Assembly: GCF_027943255.1 (NCBI RefSeq)
Contig: NC_072892.1
Location: 167,526,792 to 167,590,791 of the forward strand
DNA length: 64,000 nt
Direction of reading: 5' to 3'
Source of the DNA: Anastrepha obliqua
Lineage: Eukaryota > Arthropoda > Insecta > Diptera > Tephritidae
Shown here: piece by piece, positions 1 to 9,715 of the stretch
Numbering within the stretch: the stretch's first letter is position 1
Layout: every line of letters begins with the position of its first letter
Translations under genes and position numbers: made by a program
The notes under the pieces: generated by a model
The model's database searches: none
The model's input: only the letters and a program-made list of their open reading frames with translations
What the model was told of the DNA's origin: nothing

Positions 1-290
1 AAAATTTTTGAAATACTTCAAAATTTATCTAATTATAATTTTTGCTTTTGTTTTTTTTGTGTTGCAAATTTCAGTTTGATTTACTTAACAAAAAAATTTC
101 TTTCTTACTGTTACTTTTCCTGTTTCAATATTAAAAAATTACATATAATTCGCCTTGTAGCGCCATCATGGGATTCTTTAAATAAAAAGCAGATATCAAA
201 AATGAATTCTTCATATAAGAAAATTCCCAAGTACCTACAAGTTTGTATTAAAAAACAAATTACATTCAAAATACTTTGGTCAGTAATAAT
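1..290. other. AT-rich sequence, start of duplicated segment copy 1
   Basis: No convincing gene. Short ORFs here have AT-driven composition and no recognisable motif. From about 221 to 300 the sequence (around attcccaagta and ctttggt) is similar to 1966-2040, so it is the left part of a direct duplication described separately. Confidence 0.5.
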
Positions 291-300
291 CCTCATATTA
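291..300 (+). repeat. Target-site duplication, left (cctcatatta)
   Basis: The 10 bp cctcatatta at 291-300 recurs exactly at 1286-1295, immediately outside the SINE 5' end. The duplicated segment at 1966-2222 holds a single tcatattaat at the corresponding point, consistent with an empty site. Confidence 0.7.
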
Positions 301-975
301 TATATATTATATATATATACTAGCATTTCCCAGTGCGCTTCGCACCACTATACATAAAATGTTTTTTTATATCGCAAGAAACTTTTCATATTAAGTATTC
401 TTATAGGACTCGTAAAATGTTTAAACAGTTGAATTAGTTGATTTTTTTCATTCAACATACTTTCTAAAGATGTCACAATAGCCTTTTCTGTACTTTTTTA
501 AAATTTGATTGTGGTGGTCACCTATATACAGGTAAGGTGAAAGAGCCGATAAAAACTTGTAATTAAACTTTGATTCATTAATTTCCATTTCAATTTTTTA
601 CGCTAAATAAATTATGCTAAAATAAATAAAGCTAAAAATGTTTTTCCAGCTCCTTGAATGCTCCAGTTTTTATTATATTTTCGTCCAAAATTAATATTAA
701 CATAATACACTTACAACCACAACAGTACAACAGAAACGCTCATAAGCGGCTGTGTATTTGTTGTTGTTTTTCCCATACAGGCATTTCGTATGAGAGGAAA
801 CCATTACTCACATAAAATGTCATAACTCAGGAACGGCTGCACCGATTTCAATCAAACTTCACACAAACCACCTCCTCAAAGATAGAAAAGAACTCTAAAA
901 TTTTTGTGTCAATCGGTTCGGCGGTTCTTGAGTTATAAGATTACCAAGGAAATGTAACTTCTTTTTATATATATA
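301..975. repeat. Helitron-like unclassified repeat with TATATATA ends
   Basis: Starts in a TA run followed by actagcatttcccagtgcg and ends with a block around cataactcaggaacggctg and the accgatttcaatcaa motif, then ttatatatatag. I associate this end structure with widespread non-autonomous arthropod repeats, possibly Helitron/Helentron-derived; the class is not proven. No coding sequence is visible. It abuts the 3' tail of the SINE at 976-1285 and both sit inside one pair of target duplications, so it probably inserted into the AT-rich SINE tail. A related start (actagctgacttctgcc) occurs at 63950. Confidence 0.35.
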
Positions 976-1285
976 GATAATTGGCGCGTACACCCTTTTT
1001 GGGTGTTTGGCTGAGCTCCACCTTCTATTTGTGGTGTGCGTCTTGATGTTGGTCCACAAATGGGGGCACCTACAGTTTTAAGCTGACTCCGAACGGCAGA
1101 TATTTTTATAAGGAGCTTTTTCATGGCAGAAATACACTCGGAGGTATGCCCTTGCCTACCGAAGAGCGACCGGTATTAGATAAATGTTTTTCTTCACTTA
1201 GGTGTTTCACCGAGATTCGAACCTACGTTCTCTCTGTGAATTCCGAATGGTAGTCACGCACCAACCCATTCGGCTACGGCCGCCG
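976..1285 (-). repeat. SINE-A copy 1, tRNA-derived SINE
   Basis: Read on the minus strand it opens with a tRNA-like head: an A-box-like tagccgaatggg (plus 1265-1276) and a B-box ggttcgaatct (plus 1213-1223), spaced about as in a tRNA. These are followed by a body shared with 48232-48547 and 53223-53460, and it ends ggtgtacgcgccaattat. About 310 bp. The boxes are the internal RNA polymerase III promoter expected of tRNA-derived SINEs. The 5' end coincides with a 10 bp target duplication whose other copy lies beyond the Helitron-like repeat. The tRNA of origin is uncertain; Ser/Leu-like is a guess. Confidence 0.85.
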
Positions 1286-1473
1286 CCTCATATTAATTAA
1301 ATATAGCTTCCTTAAAATGTGATGGCTCGAAATTTACTTTAGAGCTATGGTCCAGCGACCCTTTTTTTTCTTAGAATTTCATTTAGTATCCGAATCTGTT
1401 AGGAATGATGTCGAAAAAAAACAAAATTGACCGCCTTAATGTGTATACGGGTATATAATTATGTATATATATT

Positions 1474-1800
1474 AGGTTGGTGCAAAAAAATCCATTATTT
1501 TTGCGTAAATTTTTTGCGTAAATGGTTTGAAACTGTTTTATGGTAGATCCTTAGCTCCTATGCTACGACTACTAAACTGCCGCTTCGATTATTTTTGGAA
1601 TTTTAGCGACGTTTTCCTGAATGGAGTCGACGAAACCAAAATTGCACGTAATTAGCAGTTACAGTATCGGCACCATAAACACCATTCATAATTTCAGGGG
1701 CCTGACTTGCATTTTCGCCTTTAACAAAGAAAAACTGTAAAATGTACCGAATTTTCTCTTTGTAGACTTTAATTGTTAACACCCTGTACCTGACAACTGA
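1474..1800 (-). pseudogene. mariner transposase N-terminal remnant with one terminal repeat
   Basis: The end at 1474 reads ttaggttggtgcaaaaaaat, a mariner-type terminal repeat of the cecropia/mellifera kind. Minus-strand translation of about 1610-1790 gives mariner helix-turn-helix sequence (KEKIRYILQFFFVKGENAS, then VYGADTV). A stop follows the HSGKRR stretch. A further piece resembling the second HTH (HKTVSNHL) follows before the terminal repeat, so the DDD catalytic core is deleted. The opposite terminal repeat was not found. No function is expected. Confidence 0.7.
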
Positions 1801-1965
1801 ATGGAATAAACAAAAAAACAGCTGAAGAATTTTCTTACTGTGAAATGTCACCTTGACAACGAGCCACTTTAAATTGTTCGATCGATACTTTTCGAGATAT
1901 TGATCACTGCAGTTATCTACCGAGAAAATAATGGATTTGCTTTTCTTAAAATGTATTATTCGTGC
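1801..1965. other. AT-rich spacer
   Basis: Minus-strand ORF sequence upstream of the mariner-like portion continues here but has no recognisable domain. Probably flanking DNA or decayed 5' untranslated sequence of the mariner. Confidence 0.3.
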
Positions 1966-2222
1966 CAAAAAATTCCCAAGTAAAAGTTGGTATTAAATAA
2001 ACAAAAAAAAAACACCATTCGCTTTACTTTGGTTCATATTAATCTGCATAAAGATAAATTCTTTCAAATTTGGTGGTTCGAAATTAATTTTCCAGCGATG
2101 CTGAAGTGGACTTTTTTTTTTCTTAGAATTTCATTTAGAGTCCAAATCTGCTAGGTATGATGTCCACGCAAACAAAAAAAAAAAACAAAAGAATTGACCC
2201 GCCCTAATGAGTATGCATATAC
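1966..2222 (+). repeat. Direct duplication copy 2 (uninterrupted)
   Basis: Matches 221-300 plus 1286-1470 with no insertion at the tcatatta position, so it acts as an internal empty-site reference. It is followed directly by the fold-back element at 2225, whereas copy 1 is followed by a mariner at 1474. Confidence 0.6.
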
Positions 2223-2224
2223 AG

Positions 2225-2905
2225 TAGGGTGGTCCAAAAAAAATTTTTATGCTGCCGCCCCCCAAAATAGTAAAGAATGAAAAATAAAAAGACCCGTATT
2301 TTTGTTTTTTTTAATCAGACCATATTTAATGGTGCCGCCGGGGCTTTGAAATATCCCATGTATTTTGCATGGGAAAAAAATACTTTTTCGTAGATTTCAT
2401 GTAAAAACCTGGAAAATGAATATATTTTAACCGGATAACTCAGTTTCTCTTCATAATTGGTCAGGGAATAACAACCAATTATGAAATAATTAATTTTTTT
2501 GTATTAACTATTTTTTAAAGAACCCCAAAAAGCCCCCATAAAACGAAAATCTAAGAAAAAATCGAAAAACAATATTTTATATTACTTTTATGAAAATAGT
2601 TAATACAAAAAAAATTAATTATTTCATAATTGGTTGTTATTCCCTGACCAATTATGAAGAGAAACTGAGTTATCCGGTTAAAATATATTCATTTTCCAGG
2701 TTTTTACATGAAATCTACGAAAAAGTATTTTTTTCCCATGCAAAATACATGGGATATTTCAAAGCCCCGGCGGCACCATTAAATATGGTCTGATTAAAAA
2801 AAAAAAAATACGGGTCTTTTTATTTTTCATTCTTTACCATTATGGGGGGCGGCAGCATAAAAATTTTAATATAAATTTTTTCCCATGCATTTTTGGACCA
2901 CCCTA
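2225..2905. mobile_element. Fold-back MITE with ~300 bp inverted arms
   Basis: Left end gggtggtccaaaaa (2227) and right end tttttggaccaccc (2890-2903) are inverted and flanked by TA on both sides. The inversion is not limited to the tips: blocks from the left arm (gctgccgcccccc, tggtgccgccggggctttga, cccatgtattttgcatggg, gttatccggtt in reverse) recur in reverse complement through the right arm to about 2593. Each arm is about 300 bp with a unique centre of roughly 70 bp near 2520-2590. The right arm carries a short extra stretch near 2866-2888. TA flanks suggest a Tc1/mariner-mobilised element. No transposase is encoded; the ORF at 2590-2793 lies in an arm and is not credited. Confidence 0.85.
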
Positions 2906-2932
2906 ATATACAGGAATATAAACTTATATATA

Positions 2933-3708
2933 TCGGGTGTTTTTTTTAGCTAAATTTGAGTTATCGATATAACTATGCTTTGACAGCTGAGAATGGCCAA
3001 CTGTGTTGACATTTCTGTCCGGTAAGGCTTCGCAAGTCATCATGAATCAACTAACGTTAGAACAACGTAGAAATTTACTTTGAAAAAAAAGTAATAAATC
3101 TATTTGCGTAGTTCATAAAACACTGGCGGCATCACCGGCCCTTAGTTCTTTCAAAATGAGAAAGGAGCTGCGTCTATGGTGAATGGCGAGTGTTTTTTTT
3201 TCCAAAAAATTCAGCAGACGACATTTAGTTCCAACAAGATGAGCAAATTTCTAAACAGCGCGCTTAACGATCCATTTATTGCAAAATGAATTTAGTGACA
3301 ACTTTTTTTCTAAAAGTGGTCCTGTTCACTGGCCCACTCGTTCGTGCGATTTAACGCCTCTGGACTACTTTTTATGGGACCACGTAAAGTAATTTTTTAT
3401 GCCGACAAACCAGCCACATTTGAAGCATTGGAAGCTTATATTCAAGCCACCATTGACACCATACGGCCAGATTTATTGAAAAAGTAGTCAAAAAGTGAAC
3501 TAATCGAATGGATCATGTATCATAATTCGTAGCCGCGGCCGACATACATACATATGCCGGATCACATTCATATACAAATATAAATGCCATGAAATTATTT
3601 ACCAGTTTGCAGAAAAAAATGCATTCGAAAAATTTTTATTTTCATTCCAAAAATATTTCTTCTTTTTTATTATTATTTTAAGTTTTCAAACTCTTAAAAA
3701 ACACCCGA
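2933..3708 (+). mobile_element. Deleted mariner-type element (rosa/DD41D-like)
   Basis: Bounded by tcgggtgtttttt (2933) and its inverse aaaacacccga (to 3708), with TA-rich flanks. Plus-strand remnants of a transposase follow a start near 3041 (MNQLTLEQRR) and include a C-terminal block translating as HWPTRSCDLTPLDYFLW near 3330-3385, which holds the last acidic residue of the DDD triad. In between are stops, frameshifts and a large deletion; the middle of the catalytic domain is missing. About 776 bp against roughly 1.3 kb for a full element. Rosa-like assignment is tentative. Related ends occur at 18555-18640 and 39175-39407. Confidence 0.75.
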
Positions 3709-4650
3709 TATATATTATTATGAAAATACATATTTTCTCTAGGTGTGCACCACTCACATTGCAATAAGTACCTGCGCTTTGCTGCGGCTAAATATTTAAT
3801 AGTTTTAAGTTACTGCAGATGAAGTAACGCAGCTGCTTGGCTGCCAAATAAGCAAAACTAACTGCAAATTGCTGCAGTAAAATCGTGTTGTGCGGCAATA
3901 AACACTTTGAAAACCTGTACTTATGCATTTTAAACTGTATGTGTGAATAGCTATTTACCCAGTTTTGACTAGCTAAGCGAATGTCCATTCCCTAAATCTC
4001 AAAAAAGCCTCTTTGCACTTGCTACGCTTGCCTGCAATTCTCCTTGCAATGCTGAAATAGCTGCATCTTAGCTGATAAGAGAACAAAATGTGAGAAAATG
4101 CATTACAATATTCATAGGCACATGTGTGCAATTGCATGTATGTATGTATGTATGTATGTATGTATGTATGTATGTGTGTACGTATGCTTTTAGGCATGCA
4201 AGTATTCATAAGCATTCTGTGGACTGTGCTCGGACGTGCAAAATGCGCATTGAAGTTTCGCCAAAAATGGGGCAATAGCCAGTTAGGTGCTGAGTGCATA
4301 GACGATGTATACTTATAAGTATAACTGTGTGTGTGTGTATTACACCTACATATTCGTATGCATGCACTATTAGTGGCAAATATCGATTACGATCGAATGC
4401 TGTATGCAACTCTATCGCAAAAAATGTAAAGATTTTTTTTTACTATTTCCTGCTAGCTTTTGTTGGTAGTTCGAGTATTCATTCCGGACTGCTGAATAAA
4501 ATACTTTTGCTTAATGCTAATTTTGCAATTCTTATTCCAAGTATTTGTATCCAAAGCTGCCAAAAGAGTAAGAAGAAGGCAGATATGCGCTCTGTAACAG
4601 TTTATTTGAGGGACCCATTCACGATTTTTTCTAACTTTTTTAAATTAAAA
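3709..4650. other. Non-genic stretch with ATGT microsatellite
   Basis: No supported gene. Overlapping short ORFs at 3973-4410 read through the tetranucleotide repeat or its flanks and are artefacts. (GT)n occurs near 4326-4340. Confidence 0.5.
4136..4176 (+). repeat. (ATGT)n microsatellite
   Basis: About ten uninterrupted copies of atgt/tatg. Simple repeat typical of fly non-coding DNA. Confidence 0.95.
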
Positions 4651-4768
4651 TATTAGTTTGGGGAAAAAGATTATTTTTGTTGTAAAATTTTTGTGTACAA
4701 TTTTTGCGCAAATGTTTTAAAACCGTTTTATGGAGAAAAAATTGTATTTCTTTTTCCCCAAACTAATA
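4651..4768. mobile_element. 118 bp MITE with perfect 20 bp inverted ends
   Basis: tattagtttggggaaaaaga at 4651-4670 is the exact reverse complement of 4749-4768, including outer TA dinucleotides that serve as target duplication. The interior (gcgcaaatgttttaaaaccgtttta) resembles the sub-terminal region of the mariner remnant at 1510-1545, suggesting derivation from a related mariner. Perfect ends imply recent movement or selection on transposase binding. Confidence 0.9.
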
Positions 4769-5250
4769 TAAATATTTTTTAGTCATCATTTTGCATGTGC
4801 AATAATTGGCAAATGAATATAGTAACTGTCTTAATTTTTCTGATTATTAAAGTTTTGAAAGTATTATGGACTCGAGAATTATTGAGTATTGAGATTTACC
4901 TCAAATCACTGCAGCGGCTCATAAAAAGTACTATAAAATCTTACTGAAACCTCTTCGGAAGCAGAACTCGTAAATATATAAATAGCGTTCGTCAAAACAT
5001 ACATGAGAAAGTTCATGCTCTGATTTATTGTTTGTCTTCAAATCAGAGAATCCACTATCGATACTAATTTTCGCAATCTTAAAGATTTATTCATTATCTG
5101 ATTTGGCGCTGATCCGAAATCAATCAATTGGAGAAAAAAACACAATAGTGATAATGCAACTCCCCATTCTTCTACCAACATGCACGAAGGATATTTACAA
5201 CACAAAACCCGTCTGGTTACATTTCATTCATATTTGAACCAGTTCGCTTT
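4769..5250. other. No feature recognised
   Basis: AT-rich unique-looking sequence; short ORFs only, none with recognisable motifs. Confidence 0.4.
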
Positions 5251-5254
5251 TAGG

Positions 5255-5775
5255 TTAGGTTAGGTTATGGTGGTAGTCGGTCCGTATGGCCAACTCACTT
5301 AGACCTCACAGGTCCGTTGTGATACCACTGTGCAACACGGGAACCTTGTTTATTTACTTTCATGAAACCATTTTGAGGCTCTTATGAAGCGCAGGTTTGG
5401 TATAATCCCCGCGCCAGATAGTTCTGTAAGAGAATTGAAAAAGTGTTTACCTAGACAACCTGCTCTGATGTTAGCTAAGACTGGACAATTGCAAAGGAAG
5501 TGCTCTACTGTTTCATCCTCCTCCTCATCTCTACAGCTTCTACAATATTCATGGGAGAATACTCCTAGTCTCAAGGAATGCCTTCCGAATAGCCAGTGGC
5601 CGGTGACACAAGCCACGACCTTCGAGATATCTTCTCTTGAGAGGCTAAGCAATTCCTTTGTCCTTTTCTTGTTTATTTGCGGTCATAGTAGCCTGGCTGT
5701 TACGCCTGTATCTTCATCTTCCCATGACCTATTGGCCTCTTTCGCTTTTAGAGTGGTGCACATTTTTCTCAAGTT
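5255..5775 (-). pseudogene. LINE 3' end: C-terminal zinc-knuckle region and (CCTAA)n tail
   Basis: Minus-strand ORF (5350-5652) encodes a LINE ORF2 C-terminus: TGHWLFGRHSLRLG, then EYCRSC, then VEHFLCNCPVL, a CxxC-H-C zinc-knuckle arrangement found after RNase H in I/LOA/R1-type non-LTR retrotransposons. A stop follows KWFHESK. The 3' UTR (ggtatcacaacggacc in reverse) runs into aacctaacctaacc, which reads ttaggttaggttagg on plus at 5255. Reverse transcriptase and RNase H are absent, so it is a 5'-truncated dead copy. The same family appears at 28930-29400. Confidence 0.8.
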
Positions 5776-7060
5776 TTAGTAGTCAGTTCCGGAGCGCAGC
5801 TCTCTCTGTTTTATGCGCTCTTCCCACACAGGCAAAACGCTGTTTAATTGCGATATGCAGAATGCTCCCACTGAAATTAACTCTTTTGCATCACCGCTCG
5901 AAACGCGCGATGTGCTGAAAACACCTTGCGTCGGCAAGACATTTACTGTTTGTTCTAATGAAAAAGAATGCTACAGGATTACCATTTTCTTCTAACTTAA
6001 AAACAAAAAAATGATTTATTGCGGATTATACCGCTCTTGGTGACAAGAGAGAGTTTTTGTTCGGGCGACTTGGTGATAAGAGAGTGAGAGATCGAGAGTT
6101 TCTGTTCGCGAATTATTCTGTCGAATGATGCAAACGGGTTACCTTGACTAAATGCTTGTCCAGATCCAAGAGGTTTCTTATACACAAACTAAAGATGTTG
6201 GGAAATTATTTTTCTTCACAAAATTTCCTCCTGATTGCGAAAAAGGTACCCTTTTGTTGAATACTGAATTTTGCTGATTACGCTTGCACGCTTGGGTATT
6301 AGGTAATTATCTGCCTGCTTACCCTTAATGAGGCTACACTATGTACTTCATAATTATTCGCATTCATCGCATCTTAAAGTTTGAAACTTTGTTCAGAATT
6401 AAAGAAGAATTCTATAAATTTTCATCAAAAATTTAAACTTTATAAATAGAATTTCGAGTATGCAGTTTTGTAGATTTGGCAGATTTTTCAAGTTTGAAGT
6501 GGCTTGGTTGATTTTTGACAATTTTCTTTTGTTGGCTGTCTTGCAAATTTTCTCTATATATTTTTATAAATTTTTCATTTCTTCCTTTCATTTCATATTT
6601 ATTGGTAAACCCCTAAAATTCCGCTTGTAGTCGATAATTTTTATCAAACTTTTGAAGAGAATATATCACAACGAAAAGTACTAACTACTACTTTATATTT
6701 CAAAATTACCGTGTACTTCGGAGCACACCTTGTAACAAGAAAAATAAGAAGAAGAGAATATATTCAATTAACTATTTTTTCCAAGTGGATAGTGAGAGTT
6801 GTTCTTTACCATGTATGGATGAGTTTTAGTTTTATCAGGCCAGTAATAGTATGCGCAGGGCTTTCAACGAAATAAGAAATATTTTCCAACGGACTTTTCA
6901 ATTACTTACCTAACATCTCAAATATGCATGAAGGTCGTTTGTAGAGTCCGGCTTTACTGGCGCCTATCGAAGTTCTGTTTTGTTAGTAGTATCTCTTGGA
7001 AAACAAGTACCAGGTTTTAGCCAGATCGGCCTATTTTTTTGAGTGATTTTCGTTTTCCAT
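5776..7060. other. No gene recognised; short GA-rich duplication
   Basis: Around 6040-6110 a motif ttggtga-aagagaga followed by gtttttgttcg or gtttctgttcg occurs twice. The rest is AT-rich with no supported coding sequence. Confidence 0.4.
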
Positions 7061-7061
7061 C

Positions 7062-7345
7062 ACGACAGACTTGGCTCCTTCGAATACCTCGAATTGCTAT
7101 TTGTTGCCCAATTCGAAGAAATGGCTGTTGGGAAAAAGATTTTATTCAAATGTGGAGGTGATTGCAGAAACGAATGGCTATTTTTCAGACTTGGACAAAT
7201 CCTCTTATTTGGAAGGAATCAACAAACTATTGTAGAATGACGTTGGTCGAAGTGTGTCACCCTAAAAGAAGGAAACTAGGCTGAAAAGTAAAAAAATGTA
7301 GAATTAGAATTAGAAGATTTTTGCACGGACTTTTCAAACGAGCCT
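7062..7345 (+). pseudogene. mariner transposase C-terminal fragment
   Basis: A plus-strand frame gives DLAPS near 7062-7080, then PNSKKWLLGKRFYSNVEVIA and ETNGYFSDLDKSSYLEGIN (about 7110-7225), the C-terminal signature of DD34D mariners, ending at a TAG. The stretch normally carrying the third catalytic aspartate (APSD) is disrupted (APSN followed by altered residues). At 7322-7343 the sequence tgcacggacttttcaaacga looks like the mariner terminal repeat, so the 3' half is retained while the 5' half is gone. The ORF at 7043-7240 is a different frame of the same DNA. Confidence 0.75.
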
Positions 7346-8190
7346 CGCATTACATTGACTTTACTAATTTGATTTTTAAATTTCACTTTAAAGCCTCTAG
7401 TCCCTTTGAAGCAGTAAACTCGGCTCAACAAAAATGTATACTCAAAAATATTGTGGCAAAAATAAAAGTTTATGTTGAGTTCAAAAAATGTCGAACGAAG
7501 AGACTTCAGTTTTATTTAAATTTTGATATGAATGTTATTCCTGAGCTGTCAGTCATCAGGTTCACGTTTAACATTCCTTTCATACATACATACGCGCTTT
7601 TTCTACGTTTTTTTTTAATAAGTCCATTTTTATATTTTCTTTTCAAATAGCCTAAGCGCAGAATTAATGAGGCATGCAGCCGCGTATATGTAAATGCGTA
7701 CATTAAACGCTAGAATGGAGCTGCGTGGCTTAGAATCAGTACTTCGAGCAAAATATAAAAAGAAAATTATCGAAAAAAAGAATTGAAATAAAAAAATGCT
7801 CTGAATGCAATTCACTAAATATTGCGATGGTCGTTGAAAAAATAGGCCACATGGCGCTTTCAGATCAGAAGCTGCGCGTTTGTCACAAACGATTTCCCTG
7901 AAATGTGGTTCATATGTACAACTTGAATATGTTTTGAGAGCTCAGTCAACGCAATATAATGGTTAGGAAAATAGTTGAATACCCTGCCAGCCACCAGATA
8001 TTGTTGAGGGGAAAGAATTTGCTGCAAGGAGGGTTGCTACCGGTGCATGGCTGGCGGCTATGGCATAAAGGAACTGAAAGAAGAATAGCATGAGAATTAA
8101 GGACACTCAGCTGTCAGAAGGTTGCCACACAACAACTGAAAGACAGTCAAACGAAAGCGCATGCATATCCATGCATATGGATATGTACCA
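7346..8190. other. No feature recognised
   Basis: AT-rich; ORFs at 7321-7815 overlap on both strands without motifs. No gene supported. Confidence 0.4.
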
Positions 8191-8196
8191 CGGATA

Positions 8197-8410
8197 TGTA
8201 CCCTGCAGTGCAACAACAAACTACTCAGGAAAAATATTAATTTACAAGTAGAATTTTCTGAATGAAATCGAACTAGTCCGAAAAAGACGTAATTTGTACT
8301 AATATATGCCCTGCAGCGCAACACCAAACTAGTCAGAAAAAATACTAGTTTACAACTTGACTATTCTGACTGAAATAGAACTAGTCCGAAACATACTAGT
8401 CTTGGACCAG
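8197..8410 (+). repeat. ~108 bp tandem duplication (two diverged units)
   Basis: Unit 1 from about 8197 and unit 2 from about 8306 share ccctgcag-gcaaca-caaact, then a-tttacaa, then gaactagtccgaaa. The word ctagt recurs inside both. The start ccctgcagtgcgac is seen again at 31783, so the unit may be part of a dispersed family. Confidence 0.65.
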
Positions 8411-8905
8411 TTGCAAATTGGTTTGTGTGTGCCTTTTTTATATTTATTTTATATTTTAGTTAAATTTTATTTGCGTATGCTGTAAACCATTAAAATGGGT
8501 ACTTATTCACTTCGCCAACAAAATCAAATTTAATATTATTGGAAAAGATAAACAAATATTTGTTTGTGCTTGAAATATTTTCCTTTTGCTAATCTGCAAT
8601 GAAAAAACTTTCAATTAAGCTTTGGAATGATATCAACTTTAAAATATTTGTGTATTGGTTTTCCCTTTCTATCAATACTAAGAAAATGTGAGGCTAATAT
8701 TATTAGCAAATCGAAGGCTGCTGAATATATAAAAATGTATACGATTTTAAATTATATTTAATAAAAAGATTTTTATTGTGTTCTATATATTGTATTCTAT
8801 ATATCAAACAATTTTGTTTATTTAGTAAAAAAATTATTGGAAAAGGAAATCGGTTGACTAATTTTGCGCCACCTTCTACATATTCCACTGTTTATCGCGT
8901 CACAT
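8411..8905. other. No gene; possible MITE end
   Basis: actaattttgcgccacctt at 8858-8876 is inverted relative to aaggtggcgcaaaatta at 11050. These could be ends of one transposon family, but no paired partner was found close to either. Confidence 0.3.
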
Positions 8906-9715
8906 TCTTCTTCTTCTTCTTGATTGGCGCGATAGCCGCTAAGCGATTTTGGCCGAGCTTAACAAAGCGCAGCAGTCGTTTCTTTCTCATGCTAAACGGC
9001 ACCAGCTGGAAACACCATGTGAAGTGAAGTCCTTCTCCAGCTGATGTTTCTAAGTCAGAAGCAACGAGGTGGCCTTCCTGTTCCTCTGCTACCACCAGCT
9101 GTTATCGCATTGAATACTTTCAGAGCCGGAGTGTTTGTATCCATCCGGACGACATGACCCAGCCAACGTAGCCGCTGGATTTTTATTCCCTTCGCTATGT
9201 CTATATCGTCTTAAAGCTCATACAGTTCATCGTTCCATCGCCTACGATACTCGTCGTCACCAACGTGTAGAGCTCCAAAATCCTCCGCAGAATATTTATC
9301 TCAAACAATCTAAGGGACGCCTAATCGGATATTGTCACCGTCGAAGCTCCTGCGCTATACGTTAGGACAGGCATGATGAGAGCCTTATGGAGTGTCAGTT
9401 TTGTTCGTCGAAAGAGGATTTTACTGCTCAATTGCTTTCTTAGTCCAAAGCAGCACTTGTTGGCGAGAGAGATTCTCCATTGGATCTTAAGCCTGGTTCG
9501 TAGATAAACAAAGTCTTTTACAACCGCGAAATCAAAACTGTCATTAGTGACGTGGATGCCGATATGCGAGTACGCCAACTCTTTGTTTGATGAGAGGAGG
9601 TACGTCGCCTTGTCCTCGTGCACCACCAGATCCATTCCCTTTGCTTCTTTATCTTCCTTTTGGAAAAGGTAGAACTAACCGCGCTGTTGTTAAGGCCAGT
9701 CAAACACCAACTTGT
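8906..9715 (-). pseudogene. RTE-like LINE 3' fragment, copy 1
   Basis: Minus-strand ORF 9321-9635 reads VVHEDKATYLLSSNKELA, then VVKDFVYL, then RRTKLTLHKALIMPVLTY, the thumb/connection region after the YADD block in RTE-like (possibly Dong/Outcast-like) reverse transcriptases. An upstream piece in another frame (to about 9715) continues the domain, so there is a frameshift near 9630. The 3' UTR ends in (AAG)n, visible as (TTC)n from 8906. It shares its 3' UTR with 33901-34180 and 39410-39840, all on minus. Endonuclease and catalytic palm are absent. Confidence 0.75.

Larger units (their letters stand above)
221..1470 (+). repeat. Direct duplication copy 1, split by an insertion
   Basis: The segments 221-300 and 1286-1470 together match 1966-2222 in the same order and orientation: attcccaagta, ctttggt, tcatatta, then the tcttagaatttcatttag block near 1370 and the aatctg-taggaatgatgtc block near 1395. 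In this copy a 985 bp insertion (301-1285) interrupts the alignment. Similarity was judged by eye and looks moderately diverged. The duplication must predate the insertion. Confidence 0.6.

Noticed and set aside
2590..2793. 67-codon ORF
   Set aside because: Lies in one arm of the fold-back element; the mirrored arm shows the sequence is structural and not coding.
5255..5272. Telomeric TTAGG repeat
   Set aside because: Short, next to a LINE 3' UTR in consistent orientation, and seen at several other LINE ends; better explained as a LINE tail.
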